Assembly: GCF_000498395.2 (NCBI RefSeq)
Contig: NZ_CP010979.1
Span: 620,001-684,000 of the forward strand
DNA length: 64,000 nt
Reading direction: 5' to 3'
Origin: Pseudomonas putida S13.1.2
GTDB lineage: Bacteria; Pseudomonadota; Gammaproteobacteria; Pseudomonadales; Pseudomonadaceae
The notes below the pieces were generated by a model. The model was not told the DNA's origin, did not search any database, and saw only the letters and a program-made list of their open reading frames with translations. This document shows, one piece after another, positions 33,646-42,618 of this stretch (within the stretch, counting starts at the first letter, position 1; each line of letters begins with the position of its first letter). A program made the position numbers and the translations under genes.

Positions 33646-33885
33646 CTATTTCGAAAAAATCATGTGATTGCTAGGTCGCTCAGGAAATGCCGCAATGTGC
33701 TCACGCGCAGCTTGACTCATCCATAACACGTCAAAATGGCAAAGCTTATGAAAGCCAAGGCTAGGTGAGGGCAGTAGATGATCGGCTTCGCCTGTTCGAT
33801 TGGCTGCCATGTAATCATCCCTGTATCGAGTCAAGCACAGCTTCGATGTGGGTGAGATACCCACGCCCACCAATTTGATCTTCAA
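33646..33885 (-). CDS. Possible small protein or gene remnant
   Basis: 79 residues only if a TTG start at 33885 is used. The composition (LPSPSLGFHKLCHFDVLWMS) looks protein-like, but there is no ATG start, no ribosome site and no family I know. It may be the remnant of a longer gene. Confidence 0.25.
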   Translation of the reverse strand: MKIKLVGVGISPTSKLCLTRYRDDYMAANRTGEADHLLPSPSLGFHKLCHFDVLWMSQAAREHIAAFPERPSNHMIFSK

Positions 33886-33953
33886 GCCAAAAAAAGGTTG
33901 ATGGTGACCGGCGAGCTGGTTAATTTATCTCAGTGTCAATCACGAGAATCCGT

Positions 33954-34433
33954 ATGGACGATCAATCATCAATCGCGCACGTAGACGGTCAGGCAGCTTC
34001 TGATAGTGATGCTGCTTCAATCATCATCGAGGCGCTTCGCATTGAGTTTAAAAGGCTCCAGCGAGAGGTGTGCGACTGCAGTGATGAGCGTGAGGTAGAG
34101 GACGCCCGAATCACAAGGCGTGCATATGAGGCAATCGACAATGCTATTGATTGCACCCTCGGCACAGGCAAGTCGTTTGCCTATCGGAAGATCATTACCT
34201 CCATTCAGCAAGCGCGACTGGTTCTGGACGCCCTTGATCATGTCTGCGAAACAGTAGGCTTATCGCCCGCTCTACAGCGCCAAGTACGCGTCTGGAATGA
34301 CGTTCTCGCCTACAACATGGCGGAGCTTGCTGCACTCTTCATCCTCTTTGCCTATTCTCGGCATGTCGCCCTGAGCATTCCTTTGCACGCTGACGGCCCA
34401 GAGCTCTGCGTCTACAAGCACCGCCTTCGCTAA
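33954..34433 (+). CDS. Unknown protein
   Basis: 159 residues from the ATG at 33954 (MDDQSSIAHVDGQAASDSDA), with GAGAA upstream; a GTG at 33933 gives a version 7 residues longer. Mostly helical, with a hydrophobic stretch AELAALFILFAYSRHVALSI near the end. No family recognised. A small gene follows 53 bases later on the same strand. Confidence 0.6.
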   Translation: MDDQSSIAHVDGQAASDSDAASIIIEALRIEFKRLQREVCDCSDEREVEDARITRRAYEAIDNAIDCTLGTGKSFAYRKIITSIQQARLVLDALDHVCETVGLSPALQRQVRVWNDVLAYNMAELAALFILFAYSRHVALSIPLHADGPELCVYKHRLR

Positions 34434-34486
34434 CCCCACCTCTCGAATTTGTCCTTTTTCCTTTTTTCGAACGGGGAGCTTTGCTC

Positions 34487-34675
34487 GTGCCTGAAAAAAA
34501 ACGTCGTGTCCGTTTCAAGCGCCCGCGTCAGGGTAAAGAGAACAATGCCGTTGTTCCGACCGCAGCCTCTCCTGAAACTCAGGGTCGTGAAAAGCGGTGG
34601 CTCACTCACCTGTTTGACCTTTTGAAGATAGGCGTTGGTTTGGCCAATCTGGTTCTGGGGTTGCTAAAACACTGA
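34487..34675 (+). CDS. Small basic protein with C-terminal hydrophobic helix
   Basis: About 62 residues from a GTG at 34487 (PEKKRRVRFKRPRQGKENN), with GGGAG eight bases ahead. The first 20 residues are very basic, and the end (LKIGVGLANLVLGLLKH) could be an amphipathic or membrane helix. No family recognised. Confidence 0.45.
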   Translation: MPEKKRRVRFKRPRQGKENNAVVPTAASPETQGREKRWLTHLFDLLKIGVGLANLVLGLLKH

Positions 34676-35659
34676 CAGCGTTCGCCCTCATCTACGATGG
34701 GGGCGCTTGTCCTTTGGTCATCTACTGCCTGACGGTCAATTCACGTCCAGGACAGTCAACTTCAGAGGGTGAAGTAGATGAGAGCCCGCGATCTGCGCGA
34801 TGGCGATGCATCTCACGATTTGTCAGGTCGATCGTTATCAACCGCTGGATGCGGTTGCCCATTTTCTATCTGGTTCTTTCATGCTCTCATTCAGCATACT
34901 GCTAAATTACGTCGTAATACTCACCAATCCTGCATGTTGGGCTTGCCATTGGGGTTGCAGCTGGGCGGAGCAGGGTAGCTTTGCCCCAGCACCCTCCTTG
35001 AGTGCGCGGGCTTGGTTATCTAGGGCTTGATGGGATGATCACGGGCGATGTCACTTACCCCTTCGATCTCATCCAAGGACATCACCATGTCCTTGTAGCT
35101 GTGGAGCCCTGGAACAGGGTACCGCTCGGTTGGCTCTAAGGTCTGTTGAAACGCATTTCCCGCGTGTTTCCTCAGGTTCATGTAAACGGTCAGCAGCAAT
35201 CCAATCCGTGTGTTAGCCTTTTCTAGCAACGATTGATAGTTGTTATGGTCTACCGTTCCATGGCTTTCCGCGCAGGCTTCGCTATGCAGGTGACGAATGA
35301 GGGCTTGGTCGAAACGTCCAGAAATCGTTTTTCTGGCCGGCGAATCTCTCCGTAAACATCAGAGCCCTGGAGAGATTCTGCCGGCAGTACAGTCAATGAA
35401 GAAGGGTTGAAGGGTTGATAGGCCTTGTCGAATCAACCCAGAGTTTTCGAGCAGGTTGTCTGGCGCCTCTCGTAACCTCGTCGATACGTTAGAGAAGGGT
35501 TGCATCTCACAAGCGGTAGCTACTGGCCTCGATCCCTAGCGAACAGTATTCTCATGCGCATACTGACCATAAAGATGGAACCAGGGTCGTACCCTCGACT
35601 CACCGCGCACGACGCTCGTCACGCGTGATCACTGATGAACCCGTTCCGGACATTACTCG
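34676..35659. other. Gap with a decayed minus-strand frame and a long hairpin
   Basis: 984 bases without an intact gene. The minus strand is open from 35358 down to a stop at 35020 and reads protein-like sequence (KTISGRFDQALIRHLHSEAC, GLLLTVYMNLRKHAGNAFQQ) but has no ATG, so it looks like the tail of a lost gene. A 15-bp stem (35337-35351 with 35369-35384) lies at its upstream end. Confidence 0.45.
35337..35384. repeat. Long imperfect hairpin
   Basis: CCGGCGAATCTCTCC and GGAGAGATTCTGCCGG pair over 15 bases with one bulge around a 17-base loop. It has no T run, so it is not an ordinary terminator. Confidence 0.6.
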
Positions 35660-36481
35660 ATGCTGCTTTTTGACCTTCTCAAACTGTGGGAACCTGCCTT
35701 CACTCCCGGTCGTACTAAGGTTCACTTGGCCCGATACAACGGCGAAGAACGCCCCCTCGACGTGTTCCTGGAAGGCCGCTTTGATCAATGGCAATCATGG
35801 CAATCCCAACGGAATTTCGAGAAGGAGTATGTCGTTTCACTTATCCAGGCTGGGCGCCCTACTCGCTGGCTTTTTGCAGGCCTGTTCCGCAGGAGGGGGC
35901 GTCTCGATTACACCGCGCCGCGAAATCACCACATCTACGACCTGGAGCGTATCGAAGGTGCCGAAGAATGGGTCGGTCGCCTCTATCTCAAGAGCACGTA
36001 CAAGCAGCGCAACTCATACCCACTAGGAACCACCCTGGTGAATGACCTTGTCGTCTCGGAGCTACTTTCCAAACGCCTCACCATAGGTGATTTCCCAGGC
36101 TTCAAGTCAGTCAACTTGACCAAGGAGCATCTGGATATCGTCATACGTCAGAACATTCCAACCTGGCGCGCAGCATTGTCGAATGTTAAGGGCGTCTATC
36201 TGATCACAGACAGTGAGACCGGCAAACTGTATGTCGGCAAAGCCGACGGCGAAAGCGGCATTTGGGGGCGCTGGTGCACATACGCGGCGACCGCACACGG
36301 TGGCAATGTTGCCCTGAAAAAGGAGTTTGGCATCGACGCCCTCCCCGGGCGGCAGCAGCACCTTAGATTCTCTATTCTGGAGATCGCTGATATCCATGCC
36401 ATGCCAGGAGAGATTGATGCGCGAGAAAGCCACTGGAAGCAGATCCTGCTAAGCCGAGAATTTGGCTACAACCTGAACTGA
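35660..36481 (+). CDS. GIY-YIG nuclease-family protein
   Basis: 273 residues. The C-terminal third carries the GIY-YIG fold: GVYLITDSETGKLYVGKA (the GVY...YVG form of the motif), then GIWGRWCTYAATAHGGN with the conserved arginine, and a late glutamate in GEIDARESHWKQILLSRE. The N-terminal ~170 residues are unassigned. This arrangement is known from uncharacterised proteins often near restriction or defence genes. The start ATG has no good ribosome site. A small gene follows 103 bases later. Confidence 0.8.
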   Translation: MLLFDLLKLWEPAFTPGRTKVHLARYNGEERPLDVFLEGRFDQWQSWQSQRNFEKEYVVSLIQAGRPTRWLFAGLFRRRGRLDYTAPRNHHIYDLERIEGAEEWVGRLYLKSTYKQRNSYPLGTTLVNDLVVSELLSKRLTIGDFPGFKSVNLTKEHLDIVIRQNIPTWRAALSNVKGVYLITDSETGKLYVGKADGESGIWGRWCTYAATAHGGNVALKKEFGIDALPGRQQHLRFSILEIADIHAMPGEIDARESHWKQILLSREFGYNLN

Positions 36482-36584
36482 GAGCACTGCAGGCAGCGTT
36501 TCCTGGATTGGTCTCCGGCACTTACGCATGCACATGCGTCATGAGCGAGTGGCTCATGGCGACCAACCACTAGGAGTGTCACCC

Positions 36585-36803
36585 ATGGTCATCTGCAAAG
36601 GTCAATTGCGCGGCGCATTCAAGGGCTTCAAGAATACGGAAACTGTGTTTGAGTTCTACGGTGGTAGGAAGTGGAAACAAGCTGTCTATCAGTACGAATA
36701 TTTCTACGCCTACATGCCTCAAGCCAAGGTCGTTCAGGAGGGTGGTGCCTACATGCTCAAGGTACAAGGCATGAGCAGCAGCGTTGCTGTCAGGCCAGCC
36801 TGA
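36585..36803 (+). CDS. Small unknown protein
   Basis: 72 residues from MVICKGQLRGAFKGFKNTET, with AGGAGTGTCACCC before the ATG; the frame is open further upstream but without a ribosome site. Probably a small beta-rich protein (TVFEFYGGRKWKQAVYQYEY). No family recognised; plant-like or phage-like single-domain proteins of this size are common in islands. Confidence 0.6.
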   Translation: MVICKGQLRGAFKGFKNTETVFEFYGGRKWKQAVYQYEYFYAYMPQAKVVQEGGAYMLKVQGMSSSVAVRPA

Positions 36804-36899
36804 AACACCTTCATTTGCATTTCGGGGCGTCATGTTGAGCGCCCCTGAAGCCAGCTTCGCGGTAGCATATTCCGCCGCATGATGGACTGCGCACGGACA

Positions 36900-37396
36900 C
36901 TAGGGAGTAAGCAGCTCCGTCTCCTCAAGCTCTACGCCCAGCCCGAAGCGCGCACCGATTGTTGCCGCCACTTGGCGATGTACGGTAGTGGATTGATGAA
37001 AATGGATTTCTGTTTGGTAAGCGGGCCATTGACCTGCCTGACGAATCAGAAACACCAGCTCGGCTTTCACGGTTTCGATATCAAGACAATCCCCTCAACC
37101 GCATCGAGTTGGCACCAGATGTCCATCGTCGCAGCAGTAAAATGTCGACGCCAAGCATAGCCGTGGTATCCGTTTTTGCCGTTGGCGGCCCATCCGATCC
37201 GTAGGCGATTGCTCATCGATTGCTTGGTGATCCCGACGTATACAGGGTGTGAATGCCCCTCCACGCTAATCACATAAAGCTTCGGAAATCGAGATGTTGC
37301 CAGCCCGGAAAACCTCGTCGTGTTCTCTGGGCATTTGATGGCAAAGGTTGAGGCATCAAAGGTAAGCGCGTAACGTCCTACGTAGGTCATTTCCAT
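36900..37396 (-). pseudogene. GIY-YIG protein gene with a frameshift
   Basis: From the ATG at 37396 the frame encodes KLYVISVEGHSHPVYVGITK, a GIY-YIG core of the VYVG type with SNRLRIGW after it, and stops at 37067. Around 37085 the neighbouring minus frame takes over smoothly with LDIETVKAELVFLIRQAGQW and PAYQTEIHFHQSTTVHRQVA, reaching TAG at 36900. EAE-type acid residue and HFHQS are expected continuations of this family. One inserted or lost base near 37083-37095 explains it. The intact product would be about 164 residues. Confidence 0.75.
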
Positions 37397-37524
37397 AGAC
37401 GCTCCTCATTAAAGCGGCTGCTTGCAAAACGGCAATGTTGCGGGAGCCAATGAAATGTACCACCGCCCACCAGTTGTCTGCACAGCAGCACCAGTTATCT
37501 CCGCTGTAGGCTGGCGGCACTTAC

Positions 37525-38418
37525 TTACGCACGCATGACCTTGTTCCAATCAATCTCATGGCCAGCAGCTTCCAGTTCCCGACCCAGAGCTTGCTTCCAG
37601 CCATCTTTATCCATCGACTCCCAAACCACACCAGCAAAGTCACTCGGAATTTCCACAGAGCCTCGCTTGAGAGCGCAGACTTTGGCACGGCCCAGGCGAC
37701 CCAGGAAATAGCCCAACTCCAGCAGCACATTTTGGCGAGCGCGGGGTTCTGGTGCTCCCCCCTTAACGCAACCTTCATCGTCCGGGGTGAGCAGCACTAC
37801 TGCAAACCCGACATCACCGTGTGCCTCGACCTTTTCGATAACTGTTCGGCCCTGATTCGCTTGCTCATGCAAAATGATGGACTGGAAACCGAGTCGTTCG
37901 AGAAAGCGAGCTACGGTTTCGCGGGCGCCTTCGTCATGGCCATGCACGATGAACACCTTGCGGGACGGCTCGTGAGCGTTCTTCTGCGCGCCATTCGCGG
38001 TATGGGTTAGCGGGGCATGCTCATGGTCAGACAGATCTTCCCTCAGCGTCCGCTGCGCCTCGCCCAACAGAGAGATGGACTGGGCAATATTGTCCGTCGT
38101 CCCTTGGACATAGTGGTGCCTGCGGGGATAATTATCGGTATAAAAGCCTGGGGAGAAGTGCAGCTGAGCTGCAGAAGAAAAACGGTAGTAGGTAGCAGTG
38201 TTTAGGCCGAAACACCTATCCAAAGTATCTTCAATTGACGTCGACAATGCTACGAGCCTTGGTGAGTCACCGTCATCGTTGAGTAGGGATACGTCAAAGT
38301 CTTGGAGATCATTGATACGCTCTTGCAAGCGCTCAATTCCTCTCTCCATCAGTGCGGGAGTCAGTTGGAGCTTTGGGGCGACATTGTTGGCGCCAGGCGA
38401 GGATTTATTGCGTGCCAT
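37525..38418 (-). CDS. TIR-like nucleotide-binding protein (CAP12/PycTIR-type)
   Basis: 297 residues from MARNKSSPGANNVAPKLQLT. The C-terminal ~130 residues match the TIR-like domain of predicted nucleotide-binding proteins: KVFIVHGHDEGARETVARFL, LHEQANQGRTVIEKVE with the likely catalytic glutamate, FAVVLLTPDDEG and RARQNVLLELGYFLGRLG. Domains of this type act as NAD-consuming effectors in CBASS and Pycsar phage defence. The N-terminal ~150 residues are unassigned. No cyclase gene is nearby. It follows the HTH/ImmA-IrrE gene on the same strand with about 120 bases between. Confidence 0.82.
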   Translation of the reverse strand: MARNKSSPGANNVAPKLQLTPALMERGIERLQERINDLQDFDVSLLNDDGDSPRLVALSTSIEDTLDRCFGLNTATYYRFSSAAQLHFSPGFYTDNYPRRHHYVQGTTDNIAQSISLLGEAQRTLREDLSDHEHAPLTHTANGAQKNAHEPSRKVFIVHGHDEGARETVARFLERLGFQSIILHEQANQGRTVIEKVEAHGDVGFAVVLLTPDDEGCVKGGAPEPRARQNVLLELGYFLGRLGRAKVCALKRGSVEIPSDFAGVVWESMDKDGWKQALGRELEAAGHEIDWNKVMRA

Positions 38419-38538
38419 CAAACAATTCCTGTGCGTGAATAGGTGAGCAAAAAGAGTGAACGCCATCTGGGGATTTTCCCCGCGCTCATACCCTTAACCA
38501 CTGCGGGAGGGCTTGCGGTTGTGGGCTGAGACTTCGGG

Positions 38539-39639
38539 CTATTTCACTAAGGCCAATGGCGCTGCTGGTACCTTCAGCATGAAGCGCTCCACGATCAGGG
38601 CATCTGTGAGCCCAGAGTTCTTGAGGATTGTTCTCCAGCTCGCATGATCAAGCAGATCCACCGCCCGTTGTACCAGTGTTGGCGCTTCTATCTCGATCTG
38701 GTCGTCAAGCTCTTCCCGCTTGGTGAAACCGTTGCGGCTGAGGTAGGTGAAGCCTGACCGAGCTTGATCCTGAGTGATCAGATTGAGGGTCTGCGCACGA
38801 TAGATGATCGCCTTGAAACTGACTTTCCACCGCAGCTTGAGAGCCCCTAGTGCCGACCAGTTGAGGTACTGGCCGCGCATTGATGGAAACTCACCACCGA
38901 AGCTCGCCCGTGGCATGAGCAGCGCGCTAGCAAATTGATTTGCCTGAGCCTCGGTTGTCCGGCAACCCGTTTCAATACCCTGATGCATCACCAGATGGCC
39001 AAGCTCATGGGCTATGTCGAATCGATGCCGGCAAGGATTTTCCTTGGCGGTATTGCGCACGATCAGAGGGCGCTTGTTGAACAATGAAAACGCATCGATA
39101 CGATCATCTGCATCAGCAAGACTCACCACCAAGACACCCGCTTTTTCCGCCAGCCGGGTAACGTTGGCAATCGGGCCGATGCCGATCGACAGCTCTCGCC
39201 GAAAACCCTCAGCAGCTCTTTCAATTACGTCATCACTGGTAAGCGGCAATTCGAAAGCACTGAATCCCACTGGAGGGAAGTCCACCTCCTCTTCAAGCTC
39301 GTTGACCAGTAACTCGAAGAGCTCCACCTGGGATGCAATGCTCTTCTTGATTGTCTGGGTCGACGATCGCAAGCTGCGAAAATGGCACTGTTCCAGTTCT
39401 ACAGAACCTCGGCGCGGACTCGACAGAAAATCTTCCGTCACTCCCAGGGCTTTGGTCAGCACCTGGATCTGAGCGGGATTCGGAATGGAATTGATTTCTA
39501 GTTTATGAGCGTACTGTCGGCTCACCCCGAGCAATTCGCCCAACTCAGCAAGCGACAAGCCAGCAGCGCACCGAGCCAGTCTCAGCTTGTCAGGTGAAAA
39601 CTCAGCTTCAAAAGCAAGCTGTTGTGTTCTGTCATCCAT
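38539..39639 (-). CDS. HTH (XRE) regulator with ImmA/IrrE metallopeptidase domain
   Basis: 366 residues. The N-terminal HTH (LRLARCAAGLSLAELGELLG, VSRQYAHKLEINSIPNP) is followed by a linker and an M78 peptidase domain with the zinc motif HELGH (in RFDIAHELGHLVMHQG) and the downstream EAQANQFASALLMP acid site. Such proteins cleave repressors or toxin partners in mobile elements. Its start overlaps the stop of the preceding unknown gene by eight bases, so the two are coupled. The target is unknown. Confidence 0.9.
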   Translation of the reverse strand: MDDRTQQLAFEAEFSPDKLRLARCAAGLSLAELGELLGVSRQYAHKLEINSIPNPAQIQVLTKALGVTEDFLSSPRRGSVELEQCHFRSLRSSTQTIKKSIASQVELFELLVNELEEEVDFPPVGFSAFELPLTSDDVIERAAEGFRRELSIGIGPIANVTRLAEKAGVLVVSLADADDRIDAFSLFNKRPLIVRNTAKENPCRHRFDIAHELGHLVMHQGIETGCRTTEAQANQFASALLMPRASFGGEFPSMRGQYLNWSALGALKLRWKVSFKAIIYRAQTLNLITQDQARSGFTYLSRNGFTKREELDDQIEIEAPTLVQRAVDLLDHASWRTILKNSGLTDALIVERFMLKVPAAPLALVK

Positions 39640-40249
39640 CTACGGGTTCATCATCGTCAGTGGTCTTTTTATCAATGTCTTTACGCTTGCGCTGCACTTT
39701 CGCCTCAGGCACGTCAACCGGAGCATGCTGCTCAGTCGCTCTGACCGATAGCATCGAGTACTCGTCATGCTTCCACAGGCAAATCACGTTGTGATTCACG
39801 TCAAAGCCGACGATCGCCACCTCAACCTTCGGGAATTCCGGGTCGTTGTTGCTGGAGACGTAGACGCGCCAGGTGCAAATTTCCGGCGACTTTTCAAATA
39901 GTGAAAGCTGATGCTGCTCAAGGGGGTTCGGCTTGATCCGGTAAGCCTTTTTGATGTCGAGTGGGTTATCCGTGACGATCTGCAGCAGTACATTGTTCAA
40001 TGAGACAGTGAAATCCAGCGTCGCGTTACGCAACTGCAGCCAGGGCATCGACTTGTCGGCTGCCAGCACCTGGCAAAGCCCTTGCTGCCTGCCGAACAGC
40101 ATCGTGCCTCGGGTGTAATTCGTGTCATAAGGGCTGCTGGAGTCTTCCAGAGCGCTGTATGCCACATCAGCGACTTCTTGGCAGAAGCGAGCTACATACT
40201 CAGGCAGAAGCCTGGGCTCGAAATGACTCGGATGTTGTGTCACATGCAT
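39632..40249 (-). CDS. Unknown protein coupled to the HTH/ImmA-IrrE gene
   Basis: 205 residues from MHVTQHPSHFEPRLLPEYVA. A mixed alpha/beta protein with a very charged tail (AKVQRKRKDIDKKTTDDDEP). No motif recognised. Because its stop overlaps the start of the HTH/peptidase gene by eight bases, it is probably a partner: a regulated effector, a substrate or a sensor. Confidence 0.7.
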   Translation of the reverse strand: MHVTQHPSHFEPRLLPEYVARFCQEVADVAYSALEDSSSPYDTNYTRGTMLFGRQQGLCQVLAADKSMPWLQLRNATLDFTVSLNNVLLQIVTDNPLDIKKAYRIKPNPLEQHQLSLFEKSPEICTWRVYVSSNNDPEFPKVEVAIVGFDVNHNVICLWKHDEYSMLSVRATEQHAPVDVPEAKVQRKRKDIDKKTTDDDEPVDG

Positions 40250-40352
40250 CAGGCCGCCTCTCCAAAAAGTCTGCAAATCGAGAAAAGTGTCAACTCGAAT
40301 TCTATGCAGATTTAAGGATATGTCAACCGAGCAGCAAGCAGAAGGACTTCAT

Positions 40353-40915
40353 TCACGAGGGTATTCGGATAGCTTGATACGGAAGCTGGGTAGACTGAGC
40401 GGCGTCTTTGCTACGAACATGAGCCCCATACACCGAACATCTTCCCCCCAGGGTTCCAGCTTGATGAGGGCCGTCTCGATCGCACCCGGGTGGATCACCG
40501 GTCATCAGAACCGGATGTTCTGCACCAAGAGCACTTTCCGGCTGCACGCCTAGGAGCTGACAGGTGTTCCTGTACATCATGGGTTCGGGTGTCATCAGTC
40601 CGACTTCAGAGCTCGGCGTATAGCCATCTAGCCCCCGGAGCAGGTGTCTCACGGTTGCACAGTACGGCTATGACCGGTTCGAGCTGATCCCGATCTTCAT
40701 CCCTCGACGCCTGATTACTCCGAGAGCCGCCAGGGCATCTTCAAAGGGCTGAATAGACTGCAGCCCAATCTCCAAAACACTCTGAATCGCCGTCTGCTTC
40801 TGAAATGACAGCATAATCTCGAAAGCAGCGTTGCCTTCTATGAATCCATCATGGAAGGTTATAAGCGCACGCGGGTCGCTCGGGATGGTCAGGGATGACC
40901 ATGCCGGTCATCGGC
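40353..40915 (-). pseudogene. HAD-family hydrolase remnant
   Basis: The minus strand reads FEDALAALGVIRRRGMKIGI then SSNRS, a TAG at 40668-40670, then in the same frame VRHLLRGLDGYTPSSEVGLM and TPEPMMYRNTCQLLGVQPES with LMTGDPPGCDRDGPHQAG. These are HAD motifs II (ISSN), III (K replaced by T in GLMTPEP) and IV (GDPPxCD). The N-terminal DxD motif is not visible and the end past HQAG is scrambled. It is a dead gene. Confidence 0.65.
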
Positions 40916-41078
40916 GCTGAAACGAAACTTGTACTGACTCACGCCTAAGGTAGCCTGTTGTTAGGTTGTGCCCCGGGTCAAGCCTCTCGAAAGAGGGCAT
41001 TGACCCAAGTGATAAAGTTAACTGAAATTATTCAATAGGTTTTTTTCTACCTGGCGGGCGTCGATTGCTAACCCGAAG

Positions 41079-41246
41079 ATGGCTGTGAATGACGTATGCG
41101 CGCTTTGCAAGAATGAGCACGAACTTCAAGATAGCCACCTGCTGCCAAAGCATTTCTATAGATACATAGAGCTCCAAAAGAAAAAAGGAACGCAAACCCA
41201 GCTCAAAACAGATGACAACCGCCTTAGCCCCTCGGACGGCAGGTGA
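41079..41246 (+). CDS. Short N-terminal fragment of an HNH-like protein
   Basis: 55 residues. CALCKNEHELQDSHLLPKHF then YRYIE matches the start of a large group of proteins that open with CxxC...SHxxP (an HNH-related fold) and are usually 200-350 residues long. Here a stop follows soon after, and a new gene starts inside its end. It is probably a truncated remnant; the second CxxC pair is missing. Confidence 0.55.
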   Translation: MAVNDVCALCKNEHELQDSHLLPKHFYRYIELQKKKGTQTQLKTDDNRLSPSDGR

Positions 41247-41559
41247 CACAGTATCTGCTTACGAAAGCGGACGTGTGTCTGTCGACCCCGAGGAGGTGCT
41301 CAATCGACCTGGGTACCTCAAGGCAAGGGCAGCTGCCGCTGACATTGTGAATGGCGTTCGCGCAGACCACCGGGTAATTGACGAAGCGGCACTGCATGAA
41401 CTGGTGGACTTGATGGTGAGGCACTTGCTCAGGTCATTGCAGCGGGGCAAGACATTTGAGGAAGCAGAAGCTGTGTTGTGTGAGGTGATGCGCGAAAGCA
41501 TTCGCCAGTTCAATGACGTCCAGGATGGCGCAGAAGCTGAGGTAGTGAGTGGTGAATGA
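41212..41559 (+). CDS. Unknown helical protein
   Basis: 115 residues from the ATG at 41212, overlapping the fragment before it. Composed of helices (RVIDEAALHELVDLMVRHLL, EEAEAVLCEVMRESIRQFND) with an acidic end. Its stop overlaps the start of the next gene, so they form a pair. No family recognised. Confidence 0.6.
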   Translation: MTTALAPRTAGDTVSAYESGRVSVDPEEVLNRPGYLKARAAAADIVNGVRADHRVIDEAALHELVDLMVRHLLRSLQRGKTFEEAEAVLCEVMRESIRQFNDVQDGAEAEVVSGE

Positions 41560-41971
41560 GTTGTTGGAACACGTGTTTTACGGGCCAGGGCATATGCTAC
41601 CGGGATCTGGCCTTGATGATGAGCTGTTGTTGGCCGCGGCGCGAGAAGAATTCAACGGTCAGCAGTATCGGGTGGTGCGAGAGTGGCTGATTCTGGACGT
41701 CATGGTGAGTGAGGATTTTGAACGGCTCGTGAGCGCAAGAGGGCTGCAGCCGGCCATCCTTTTCTCCCAGCGAGTGATTTTCGACAGCACGGGCATAAAA
41801 CAGGGCGGTGTCTTGCTCAGCGGCTTCATGCGGCATTTCGAAGACTGCTTTTTTAAGGCGGAGGAGATGGTGTATGTGCTGGGTGGGCGCGGTGCCCGCA
41901 AGCACATATCCATGCCGGCCCTCAAAGAACTGTCGAAAGCGTGCAAAGCAGTCCGGCAGCTCCCGATCTAG
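41552..41971 (+). CDS. Unknown protein coupled to the previous gene
   Basis: About 139 residues from a GTG at 41552 (NELLEHVFYGPGHMLPGSGL); another GTG is one codon earlier. It overlaps the preceding stop codon. The EWLILDVMVSEDFERLVSAR and PAILFSQRVIFDSTGIKQGG segments look like a compact alpha/beta domain. I recall similar small uncharacterised Pseudomonas proteins but can assign no function. Confidence 0.6.
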   Translation: MNELLEHVFYGPGHMLPGSGLDDELLLAAAREEFNGQQYRVVREWLILDVMVSEDFERLVSARGLQPAILFSQRVIFDSTGIKQGGVLLSGFMRHFEDCFFKAEEMVYVLGGRGARKHISMPALKELSKACKAVRQLPI

Positions 41972-42618
41972 TTCGGCTGGTGGCATTTTGATGGCAGTCG
42001 CTGCTGGAAGGAAATGTAGGAGGCACTAATGGGCAAAGGGCAGACTCAGGATTCCACCAGCATAGTTTTGGTGCGCACCGCCAAGTGAGCGGGTGGAAGA
42101 GCAATTTCGAACTATGAAGGGAGACCATGATCAAGTAGCTGGCCACGTTGTTATGCGGCCTCACAATACTAATTTTTTGATAGGATAGTGAAGTGAGGAC
42201 ATTGGCAAGCTCGGCCCAGTGAAATTACCGTAGTCTCTTATGTTCAATCGAAAACGTCAAAAGAAGAACATTGGATGGTTTATATCCATCCATTTGGATT
42301 TTTTAATTAAATAGGAACACTCGCTTGAGTGGTTGTGCTGAATGGTTGTTCGCGCTTTTAGATGGCGGGGCGTGTAAGCGATGCTGCTACAGGGTTCTGG
42401 ACGAATAAGTTGAAGCTTTCGCTCGGGGGAATCTGAGAGCAAAAGAAAGCCCGCCGAGGCGGGCAACAAGGAGCTTCTATCAAACGCAGAGGTGATCCAC
42501 GCTACCCTGTCGGGTGTGAAAAAATGGTGAAGCGAAGGCGGTCAGTGCATCGCATGCATCAGTGCACGTTAACGGTAGCAACGATCTAGAACTGCTCGGC
42601 AGAAAGGACTGAACAAGC
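41972..42618. other. Gap with a conserved minus-strand terminator module
   Basis: 647 bases without a convincing gene. The part 42160-42320 is AT-rich. At 42441-42538 there is a module with a terminator hairpin that recurs at 62348-62448. Confidence 0.45.
42441..42538 (-). repeat. Recurrent hairpin module, copy 1
   Basis: On the plus strand AAAAGAAAGCCCGCC...GGCGGGC, then GGAGCTTCTATCA, then at fixed distance GTGAAAAAATGGTGAA. On the minus strand the hairpin ends in TTTCTTTT, so it can terminate minus-strand transcripts. Copy 2 is at 62348. Confidence 0.6.

Noticed and set aside
40670-40700. GGTTCGAGCTGATCC as a tRNA T arm (possible attachment site)
   Set aside because: No acceptor or other tRNA part lies nearby; it is within the HAD remnant.
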